A DNA stretch of 25,862 nucleotides from Kipferlia bialata. Taxonomy: Eukaryota > Fornicata. The notes beneath the pieces were generated by a model, which was given only the letters and a program-made list of their open reading frames with translations, made no database searches and had not been told where the DNA came from. How positions within the stretch are numbered: the first letter of the stretch is position 1; each line of letters starts with the position of its first letter. Of this stretch, positions 12,601-24,600 are shown in pieces. Location: the NCBI GenBank assembly GCA_003568945.1, contig BDIP01000093.1, forward strand, positions 6,148 through 32,009, written 5' to 3'. The position numbers were made by a program, and so were the translations under genes.

Positions 12601-15600
12601 TGCACCAGTGGATAATCCATCTTTATCTGCATCTATCATCACTCCACCTATGACTATCCCGCCTATGTCTCATACCAGCTGTCTGGCAGTTCGTGGTCAC
12701 GGGCACAGAGGCTAGACGGCACAGATGGGGAAGGGTTCGGGACATCCATGGCTATGGAGGGCCGGTTCCTGCTAGTAGGTCAGGATTATGCTTGGTATAC
12801 AGAAATACCCCCCACCCACCCCCCCTTCCCCCAGGTGCCCCCGACCCCTCTGCCACAGGTGGATACTCAGGGCAGGTGTATGTGTACCACCTGCTAGACT
12901 CTGGCGTGTGGACACTGATGGGCATCAGTACCAACCCCACAAGGTGAGGGTGAGGGGCAACAGAGCACGAGATGTTAGGATGTATTATGTATTATGTGTG
13001 ACATAACAAACCCTCTCCTATACTCTGGCTGGTATGCGGTCCCACATCCTGTATATATATCATGAACCGTACATTACCCTGATGGTCAGCGGAGAACTGT
13101 ACGGTACCACCCTAGCCCTTGACGTGAGTGTTGATGGAGTGGCAGGGGAGGAGGTGCTCTCCATGGCCATCTCTTGTGGGACACCAGGTGGGGTATATAC
13201 ATATACACATATGCATATACATGCATATACATACATATACATGTAGGGTGCGTCATGCAGCATCATGTATATGTGTGTGGGTGAGTGCAGATAATGAGTA
13301 AGGCGGCACATACATATACCCCGCTCCTTTGATATCCTATGAAGTACTGTGGTATCGTCCTAACCACAGGGACCAACAGCGTCCTGGTGTCCGACACGAC
13401 TGTATCCTCTCTGGACTATGTGTTTGGCACCCCCACCACTCTCACTGTCGCCTCTTCCCACATCGGCACAGGCCTGGCACTGTCAGGTGGGTGGGTGAAG
13501 AGGGTGTATGGGGTACTAGTATACTATGGGAAGAACAGAGGGCAGGAGACTCTATGATGTGTTTCATGAACCATGCCTCCCATCCCACCTCAGGCTCTGT
13601 CCTTGCCGTATCGGACACTGAGGCTGACTCAACCACTGTGGGGAAGGTATCTTAGGAGTGGGCATATATATATATATATATCGGACTGTGCAGTTTGGTG
13701 TTCACGGTATTAACCTCAGGTGTACATCTACGCTGTCCAGGCCGACATGACTCTTGACCTGATGGATACACTCTACGGGAGTGAGGCAGGTGGGTGATGT
13801 CTGAATGCCATCCCCGTATGTGTCATAACGGACATTGACTCATGTGTAAGTACTTGTAGAGTTTACCCCAGGCGATTTGTTTGGCTCCTCCCTTTCCCTC
13901 GATGGGGACTATCTGGCTGTGAGCACAGCCACTGGACACGTCAGTCTGTACCAGGCACGGCAGTGTGTGTGGTGTAGTATGAAGTAGTATTGTATAGCAG
14001 TGCCCGTGGTGTATCATGTACCATCATACTCGACTGATCTCTGCAGCACATGCCTTCTCACCTCAGACCACCAACTCTTGGACAACGTGTGCCAAGGTTG
14101 GAGACATCGACCCCACTGGGACCGATGCAGGCAGCCTAGGTGCGCATCACATATATCTCATACACCCCACTCCCTCCGGCCTTATTAGCAATGTCTGCCG
14201 AGCATCTATCCATACCCATACCCACCCCAGGTGTCAGTCTGGCCATGGCCGAGGGGTGTCTGCTGGTGGGGGACCCAGGGTATGAGTCTAGCACCGGCCG
14301 TGCCCTCGGCCTGCACTCTCTCCTTGCCGTGCCCTACTGGGACAGCCTGAGTGACACAAGTGCACCCCGCACTGCTAGGTATCAGTATCAGTATCAGTAT
14401 CAGGAGGCACACAGTCTGTATATATAGGAGAACACTCATTTTGGGTATCCTTGTTTCTTCAGTGGAGTTCAGCCTTTCTTTCTGTATATAGACTGTGGGC
14501 AGCATTGTTGGGTAGTGATCCCATGCGTACCCCTCAAGCAGTGACTCACCCAGGTCCCTCACCCACACCGTTGGCTTCACAGACGGTGCTGGGTCTGCAG
14601 TGGATATGGGTACTAGGCGTGTGGTATCCACCATCACTGATGACTCCAACGAGTATGTGATGTACCGCCATAACACGGGCATCTACAAGAAGCCCATAGC
14701 ATTTGTGGGAGGCAAGGCCGCCAAGGCATCTGTGGAGCGTGAGAGCACCGCTGGGTGGGACGTGGACTCATACCAGTGGGTGCTCTCCCAGGCCATAGGG
14801 CACGGGGTGGATACCACCCTGGTGGTGCCAAATGTGCCGTCCGACAGTACATATGTGTACTTCTACATGCTCAACGAGTATGGTAACTGGTAAGTAGCAG
14901 GGTAGAATGTCGTGTGGTTCCATAGACTTCTATATCTGACCCAGTATGTATTTCCTGTGTCCAAATGCCACAGGCAATACAAGATATATACAAGATCATC
15001 TCTCATCTGACCTTCAGGATGGAAGACACCAGCCTGACCTACACGGTGTACCACAGCACACTCGCAGGCAGCAGCAGCCCCAGTACATCAACTGTCGGTG
15101 GTGTCACTGGGGTGTATGAGCAGATACTCCTCAGCACACTGGGTATCAGTGGAGTGGGTGAGTGGGTGTGTTGGATATACTAGTGTGCTACTTTTTCCTA
15201 CTGCCTCCATATCCCCACTGACCCACCCTAGGCACCTACACGATAGAGGTAAAGACAACACAGGGGTCTGGGTACCGTCACTCTGCTACCTTCAGCGTAG
15301 GGGACGGGGCGGTAGTCACGAGTGCTGTCGCTGACCCCTGGACCCTTATCATCGACAGGGACAACAGCCTGCACCTATCACTCACAGACACAGAGGGACA
15401 GGTGGGGGTCTCTGAGAGTGGATATGATATCACTGCAAGACCTCAGTGCCGTTTGTGTATCAGTGTTCCTGTTTTGTCATCTCTATCACCCTTCTAACAC
15501 TCTAGCCGGTTACTACACAGGCTGCTTGTGAGGGCGTCTATCTGTATGACAGTAATGGGGACCAGCTATCAGACACAGGGGCCATGGACGGAGGTGGGTG

Positions 15601-18600
15601 CAATGCATATACCATGGGGTCGTGTGCTGTTTCTCATCTGATCCCCCCGACCTCATTCTATTTTCATTCAATCTCATGACATTCTCTTATCACTCTTCTG
15701 TGGCTCTAAGGCTGACCCCAGACCTGTGTGTGCTGCCCTTCCATGTTAGTGAAGTGTCAGCCACATGTATTATAGAGAACGACCAGGGGGATACAGTTGG
15801 CGCCTCAGCCACATATAGCTCCCTGGCCCCTTACGGCACACAGACTGCTGTGATACCCACTGCCAGTGTCAGTTCCCTGTATGGATCCACCTCTGCCCTC
15901 CATCTGCCCTACCTGGCTGTGGCTGACGAGGGAGAGGGGGCAGACGCAGGGGTGGTGTATGTGTATGTGCTGAGTGGGGGGACATGGACTGAGGCTACTA
16001 CGCTGACAGGGACAGCCCAGGTGGGTGCCTATTGTTGTCTACTATATATATACTGTATACGTCAATTTCCCTTACCCCAAGGGCTTCGGGGCCAGTCTCG
16101 CCTACTCTGAAGTGGAGGGTACCCTGCACCTATTCGTTGGGTCTCCCAGTGACTACCTGGGTGAGGGGGCAGTCCACGTGTACACAGAGGAAGGGGGTGC
16201 CTTTGTGCACTCTGATACCTTGCTCTGCGAGGGATCGAGGTGTGAATGCGGAGTATCACTGGCTCTATTTACTATACATATTACCCTTCTGCCTCACCGC
16301 AGTCCCAACACCCCCACCACTGGTTGGGGCAGTGTGCTGTCTGCACATGACGGCACACTCTATGTCTCATCCTCCACCCAGGTATGGTATGATACGCTAT
16401 GGTGTGTCAGTGTAGAGTAGCCACTCTGGTCTACTCTTTGGGACACCTGTCCGGTGTCACCCTGTGTGTGTATCTTCATCTGTGTCTGTTGTAGCTGACG
16501 TCAGTGTCAGGACCTGTTGGTGTATGAGCATGTCAACGGGTGGACTCAGACCAGGGTGGTTGCCAACCCCAGTGCCCACCCCCTCTCAGCCCTATCGGCA
16601 GGTGGGCTACAATGTGTTATGCGCATGGATGTGTGGTAGGGTACTGCAGTCACATATTTGCACTCTATATACGTATAAGATCTCCCCAGCCCTTCACTCC
16701 CAGGTCCATATAGGGAGTCAGGGGATACTGAGGATAACCTCGGTGTGCTGATTGGGATAAAGGCATCAGGTGGGACGCAGTGGTGTATTCATAGACCCCC
16801 CCTCCCCTCTCACGATACAGGTGGTGTGCACTGGTACGACTATGCCACAGACACTGCATCAGAGGTCACAGCATCTGGATACACAGGCGTAGGGGCACAG
16901 GTGGGGTTTTAGGAAGAGTGTGTGATCTGGATTATTCTGTCTTCCTCCCCTCTCTCATCCTAGGGCCTGTGCCATGGCTCCACCTCCCAATACCTAGACT
17001 ATGCGGCATGCATGGACTCAGGGGCCACCCTCCTGACAGATAAGGGGGGGACACAGACACAGACGTCAGAGGATATCCAGGTGCGGCAGTCTCTTTGAGT
17101 CACTCTCTCGATCTTTGGTACTGTCACTATTGATTGGAAGTCTCTGTATCCTCTCCCTTCTTGTGACCTCCAGGCCCACCGCGTAGCCAGTGACGGTGTG
17201 GCCCTGGCCCTGTCCATGGTGTCTGGGGACAGTGGCAGTGATGCATCGGTGGTACAGGTGGGGCTGGGATGCAGGGTGCATCACTGTTAGTATTGGGTGT
17301 ATACTGTGTATATAGTTTGGTGGGATTGACTCCCACCACTCAAGCTTGCTACTTACTTCAGGTCTGGGCCCTAAGTGCCAGTGGCGTACCTTCCTTCCTC
17401 ATTGAGAAGGAGAACCCAAGCGCAGGTATGTACTCTAGTATCAGTATATAGCATATATACAAGACCTCTGAAACCTGTTTCAAGACCTGTTTCCCCACTC
17501 CCTTCTCACCCAGCCGACTATCTCTTTGGGCACTCCTTGGCGATGGAGGCAGGGTATCTGGCCGTGGGAGCACCAAACAGAGTGGCAACGGCCCCAGGTA
17601 GAGAGACTAAGTATTAGTATTCCCTTCATGCGCGTGGAGTCTATTCACCCTCTCCCACCCCAGGCACCCTATACATGTACAGTCCGGGTCCTGCTCTGCC
17701 AGCATCAGTGTCGCTATCCCCCACGTCACACCCTGCCACTCTTTCCCCCATGGAGATAGTACTCACACTGGTACGGGGTTGTTTCTGTATATAGACATGG
17801 TTGCCCATCACTGGATGGTTCTGTCAAAATGTGCATTTGGCTTTCCAAACTGGCGTTGATACCAAGACCTCTCCCCTGACACCTAGGACACACTGGTGGC
17901 CAGGCGTGACCTAGTAAGACACATGACCATCAACGGAGAGACATATGGCCTCAGGTGAGGGGCGTGGTTGGGATATGACCTATCTTTACAATACAATGGT
18001 TTCTCTCTATTTCACACTCACTATTTGGCCACTCGGACCTCAGAGAACCCCCCTTTCTCTCCCTTGTACCCCCTCCCCCTCTGACTCTATATCATATATC
18101 ATATATCATATATAATATATATCATATATCATATATCTATACTCTGACTGGCAGGGCTGATAGGGACGGCGTCACATACCGGGCCACCTATGTGACCCCT
18201 GCCGTCCCTGGGTCTGTTCAGCCATCCCTGGTGCTGCTGGATGGCACAGTGCTGACACCTACCTCTGGCATGACAGTCACGGGTGGGTGCATGTGGCATA
18301 GCGTCTGCGGGATACATATGTATTTGTGTGTATATGGTTGATGATTACACCATGATAGGGGTATGTCTGAAGGTTGCGGCAGCTAAGTATTCTCTTACAT
18401 TTTCTATCCCACCCCCAGGCGCCTCCCATCAGTCAGATGTGCTTGATGTGGCATATGAGGCATCAGGCACTGGGGTCAATGCAGCAAAGGGACTGGTCTT
18501 TGAGGGTGAGGGTCTATGGGTTATATCTGCATTTAGAGACAACACTTACATATCCATGTTCACCCCCAGGCCCGTATGTGTTCCACGTCCAAGGTGATCC

Positions 18601-21600
18601 TTCGTCGAGCATTGCCAGAATCAACGGATACAAGTGGACAGGTTGGTGTACATGAATGTGCATTCACACTGTATTCCGTATGAATATGGAGGTGTATGTG
18701 TATCATCATTGCTCACTCTCTACTCCCTCTACCCCCTCTACCCCCCCCTCTCTTGATGCCAGGGACAGAGTACATCCAGAAGATCACGTCCTGGTACCCA
18801 TCAGACCAGGTAGGGCAGAAAGACCCCAGTATACATTCTGTATCTATATGTATCTCTCTCTAAATGTAGAGGATATATATATGTATATGTAGAGGATATA
18901 TATATATATGTATATGTATTGAGGCCTCTCACCCCAGGGCCTCGACACCACCTCTGTATTTGCCCAGTCCCTGGCCGTGTGTGGGACCACCCTCTTCATA
19001 GGGTGCCCGGGCACAGACGCAGGGGAAGGTGCGGCTGGAAGCGGGGGGGGGGTTGATTATGTATATTGACACGTATCTTTTGATACATTAGACACTGAAG
19101 AGTGTGATATGTAGGATATATATATATATATGTATATACACATACATACACGTATATATCCATATTAATGTTCGTTAAATCGGGCATGGCTATCAATGAT
19201 TAATTGCAGTTTCATCGCGTAGTAATATTGTCCCCCTTCCCATTTACTGACACATAGGAAGTGTACTTTTGTACTCCATTGAGGCTGACTTTTCTCTGAC
19301 CTATGAGGAGAAGATGGGAGAGGTATGCAGCAATTGGCATATTGTTGAGCATGTCATATTTAATGGATTAACATCCCAACGCCTGTAAGTGCATCCTCAT
19401 ACCCCATCCATGTCCACCTGCCTTATACCCCAGACTGGCAGTGCTGGGTATGGCACATATCTGGCCTGTGACGGAGACATGCTGACAGTCATCTCTGACA
19501 CCGACCTCTACCTGTACTCACGACACGCAGTGGGTGGGGCCTGGGTGTACATGTATATAATCATATTATTGGCTATTATGGTGCAAGTACCTTTTGTGTT
19601 CGCCGCAACGCCCTTGTCCCCTCACCATACCCTATGCCCTGTGCCTCCCTCACCTCCAGGCCCCACCGTGCTTGAGTACACCATGTCCCTGTCTACCCCT
19701 GCCTCAGGAGTGTCCATGGCATGGCCCTACATAGGTATAGCTGTGATAGAGTGTGTGTATCCATCTCTTATAACACCCTGGAGTGGAGTCCAGTCTTTGT
19801 TCTTGAGCATTGGCTGATTCCCTCCCATGTGTCCTCACCCCAGCCCATGGTGTACCGACTGCCACTCTGTACGGCATGTCCCAATGCGGGTATGTCAGGG
19901 TCATGAGGTGGGTCGCTCATGAGAGATACACACATATGTATACGTATATATCTATCATGCAATATATATAGAGAGAGAGGAAGAGAGTGTGTGAGAGATA
20001 GACTGTGCAACGCCAGTGCTCTGCCATCTCTATGGGTGTCCCTTCTCACCCTCATACTGACCCCCAGATACAGCTCTACCATAGGTGGCGAGATGGTTAT
20101 GAAGAGCGTTGGTCTGACAGCCCCTACGCCTGAGGCAGGGTCCCGTTTCGGTGCTACAGTTGAGGTATGCAGTTATGATAGTGACGAAACTTGTGGATGC
20201 GAGTTCATGTAGTTCATGTAGTATTCCCCTTCACTATTATACACCCCTACCATCACTAATGTCACAGATTACTGGGACCAGGCTCTATGTGTCCACCATT
20301 ACGGATACCATACACGTGTACAGTGATCTGGCCAATGTGCTGGATGGGACAGACCCTGCGTGGCAGAGGTGGGTGGCACACATATATATATATATGTATA
20401 TATGGGCCAAGTGCAGTACACCTCATATCTGCCTAGATATGGTTACCCACAGGTTTAATATATATGCTAACTACCCCTCACTCCTAGCTCCTTCACTGAC
20501 CTCGTCTCTGTGTTCTCTCCCATGGAGAGTGGCCTAGGGACCGGTATGGCCGCTAGTGGGGGAAGGTGCTTCTCACATGTGTATATATACTATGTGTATC
20601 TTGCTGTGACCGCTTGTGGGTAGCCTATTCTCTCACCCTAGGCTATTCACGTCCTCCCCCACATCCCCTGTATACAGCGTCATGGGTGCAGACTACACCC
20701 TCGGCACGGGGCTTCTGCTGGACTCTGATATGGACATAGTACAGAGGGTGGTTGGTAAGGTGGGTGTGCGGGGTATGTACAACTGACAGGGTTGGTGGAT
20801 ACCGTGTTCTGTATTATACCCATACCCATGTATTAATATATATCATATGTGACTATCGATTCACTCCCAGCACGTCGAGATCTCTGTTGTGGCTCTGAAC
20901 CATGGCCTGGCGGCATCAATGGGTGGGTGGACTTGCTGACCTATCTATGCCCATGTCTTGTAACTCCCCCCCCCCCCACACACACCTTACCCAGGCCTGG
21001 GATCAGGATCCAGTTTGCAGCTCTATGCTCCTCCTGTCGCTGTAGACGCGGTCGAGTTATCCCCAATGGATGTGTATAGTGTACGTATACATATACACAG
21101 TCTGTATTGGTTGCATAGTCCCTGTCTCCCCCCCAGGTCATGACACCGGTCACATTCACTGTGGTCACGAAGGGTACAGACACGGCGCAGTTCGGGAGGT
21201 GGGGTCCTTTGGGGGTTCATACAACCCCTGTTAGTGCAACACTCATAGCGTACTCTCATGTGTATTGGATATATACATATACATGTACATGTGTCTAACC
21301 CCAGTGCCCATTCGTCAGTGTACATCACCCTGGAGGGTGTTGTATATACTGCACAGTATGATGCAGACAACACCAACTACACAGCCACCGTGCCGTTCCC
21401 GTGTGTCACGGCGTCATCGGTATGTGCACATGGATCAGTCGATATCAGTCTGCATGCACATCATACTGCGTTGTGACTATATATGGATATTTGCTAGTGA
21501 CTTGGCTAGTGTCATCGTTGTAGAGTCCTTGCCTCACCACAGGTCACTGTCACCGTGGCTGTCAATGGAGTGACACACGACATCAGTGTAGGGGTGCACA

Positions 21601-24600
21601 ACTCCTCAGGTGAGGGCGGTATGGGACACGTGTATCTTGTCTTCTCCTCCAGCCCCCTCCTCACCCCAGGCACCACGTACCAGGAGGGTCTCTACCCCTC
21701 TGCCGTGTATGGGCCCTCGGATAGTGGCCTCACCTTGGAGACGGGTGGGGTCAGTGTGGGAGGTACAGTGATATCTATTGGGGTGGAGGCGTGGGTCATC
21801 AGTATCATCAGTAGTCCACCTCATGTATCTCAAACGCCAGGCACGCTGTCAGTCGTGAGTGACGGCTCAAATGTCCAAGTATTCAGGTACAAACTGGTCT
21901 CTTAGTAATGATAGCTATATGCATATGACCCTCGATGTCTCAGTATATATATGTGTGAGTGTGGGTCTGTCACCAATGTATGGGTCATTCCTCTCTCTCC
22001 CCATGTGTCTCCTACCCCCTCTTACACCAGCCATGACGGCTCCACCTATGCCCATGAGACAGTGGTCACCCCCGTTGGAGGTAGGGTATCAGGGTGCATA
22101 CCAAGGATCCCAAGTGTCGCTCTCCATACTGATCCATATGACCTCTACCACCCTCCCACCATCAGATCATTCCTATGAGGCAGCCGGAGTCCTCACCTCC
22201 TCCACAGTCTATGGCATAGACTCCACATGCGACACCGACCGTGGATGTGTCGGTATGGGTCACATACTACCACAAACTGTCACATACCTATGAGTCATCA
22301 GTATTGATGAATACCATGTTACTGACCAGTTACAGCTTCCATACCTATATATATATGTATATATCTAGGTATCTCTCTCTATACATCTATATCTGCCCCC
22401 CCCCACCCCCAGCCATGCACCGTGACACAGATGGGTCAGGCACCTGGGTCCGGACTGCCTTACTCAACCCCGAGGTGGATAACATCGAGACGGGGAGGGC
22501 ATTCCACAGCGGGAGGGGAGACCTGCTGAGTGTGTCCATGGCTGAGTATGCGTCCAGTACCATGCAGCAATGGTACAGACTGGATGGGGTGTGGGTGTTG
22601 GCAGGTGGGGGAATGTGGGTACAATTTATAAAATATATATACACATATGCCTCATACACTGCGTATATTCCCTACTCCCTCCCCCCTCCCCCTCACCCTA
22701 GGCCTTGGTGACTATGATGCCATGGTGATAGACGGGGACCTGGCAGCCGTGTCAAAGAAGTGAGTCATGTGCCATGTGGTGACTATATGTGTATATGTCA
22801 ATTAGTGATCATCCATCCGTTTCTGCTCCTCTCATCCCCTTCACCCCTCTCCTCTCCCCTCACCGCAGTGGCCAGGTGGGCATGCTCCGATGGACAGGCC
22901 ATGCATGGGCAGAGGAGGTGGCACTGGCAGGGGGTGAGTGCACGGGAGTAGCGTCAATTACCCACAAATGGATACACAACCATATACACACCCACTCTGA
23001 CCCCAGGTGTCTACGTAGGCTGTAAGTTCGTGGACTCTGAGGTTTCCGACCACCGCTACGTCTATCTATGCCTGGCCTCTGAGACATGTGAGTGTATATG
23101 TGTGTGTGTATATGTGTTGCTATGAATATGTGTAGTGATGGTATGTAAAACAGTATGCAGTACACTCTGTATACACTCTATATATATATGACACTATGTG
23201 CCCCCATACCCTTTCCATCCTGTACCCCTCACCCCCAGCACTCTCAGCAGACAGAGCCTATGTATACACCTACAACCCAGACACCAAGGTCCTGCTGGTC
23301 ACTGAGGGTAAGCGGAGACAGTGCAACCAGTACTGTACTTGAATATATATAGTTTTGATCCAGCAATTGAGTGCACCAGTATCCAGAGTTATGAATGTGA
23401 TAGCTCCCAGTCTAGACGATGGAGATATATATAGAATATGTATAACTAACGTGAGTACAAGTCCTAGTTTCTGACTGCCAGGAGCTTTTGCCGCTTACTT
23501 CTCCTCCTCCGGCCTATCCAGCGGATCTGTTCCCTCAGCTGCTGTATACACCAGGTGGGTCACTCTATGCATTGCCATCCCGGTCTAATCTTTATGTATA
23601 TATCTATATATATATATATATATATTAGAGAGACCCTCACCGTCAGGTCCAGTACCATGGTCAGTGCCGATCAGACAGCCACTAGGTACGGCAGAGAAGT
23701 GTGCTTGGTACTATGGTCTGGGGACACACATGTATCTATATGTGGGTAACAAGGTGTGCCCCCCTCCCCTTTTTTCTCTTATGGTCAGGTATGGCACTGC
23801 CTCGGGTACCCTCTACACCTCTGAGCTTGGCACCGGTAGCCCTGTCTCTGCCTTGAGCAGGGCACACCTGTGCAACACCCCCATGCAGATGGCAGGGGCC
23901 GTCACAGGGGGTACGCGTCAATACTTGCCATCGTTGATATCCCACTCACGTATATATCCTGCATCACCCCTCACCCCTCACCCCTCACTCTAGGATCTCT
24001 AGGTGTCCATGCCACCCATGTAGGCTCTGGACTAGGGGGAACATACACCACACTGTACGTGGCGGTCTGAATCGTGCTTCTCAAACAATCTCATGAGAAA
24101 TGTATCTACTATTTTGTCCATTATAACATACTAGTGTATATATCTGACTCTGAGTTGTCCCAATGTTAGGTATGGCCCCAGGATGGTACCTGTCTCTGCC
24201 ACCCTTACCCTGCACACTGTGTCTGGTACCCTTCTGTCCACTGTGGGTAGGGGGCAGAGGATACAGGTACACATGGATGTTGACTCATTGACTGTATATA
24301 CTCAGAGTGATGGTGCAGTATCATATGACACCTAGTAGTACACGTATGGCCTTACCCCCAGGTCACCCTGTCCTCCTTGGTCTCTGCCTCGGGCGTAGTA
24401 GTGGTGTCCCCATACACCCTCTACCTAGTGGACACTGAGGGGGACATGGTCGGGGACTTCTACTGGGATGGGGCATCAGGTGGGGTATACTCGCTGGCAT
24501 CAGTGTTAGGGCAACTATGTGATATACCCTGTCAGCATATGGCCTTGGTCGTCATTAACCCCCAGGCTCCTATACCACCACTATGTATGCACCTTGTCTG

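Larger units (their letters stand above)
12101..14700 (+). other. Unit 4 beta-propeller (about seven or eight blades), exons 55-67
   Basis: Exons: (12020)-12197, 12294-12354, 12439-12551, 12679-12778, 12835-12943, 13090-13187, 13370-13486, 13594-13646, 13720-13789, 13860-13954, 14067-14139, 14231-14378, and the front of 14554-14889. Textbook blades are EGFGTSMAMEGRFLLVGAPD with GQVYVYH, HIGTGLALSGSVLAVSD with GKVYIYAV, LFGSSLSLDGDYLAVST with GHVSLYQ, and LGVSLAMAEGCLLVGDP. In the third blade the intron falls between the glycine of LLVG and the alanine of AP, the phase-1 position typical of this gene. Exon 13860-13954 appears to use a GC donor. Confidence 0.77.

Noticed and set aside
14206-14682. 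158-residue open frame on the minus strand
   Set aside because: It lies antisense to two strong plus-strand exons (14231-14378 and 14554-14889) and its sequence shows no family features.
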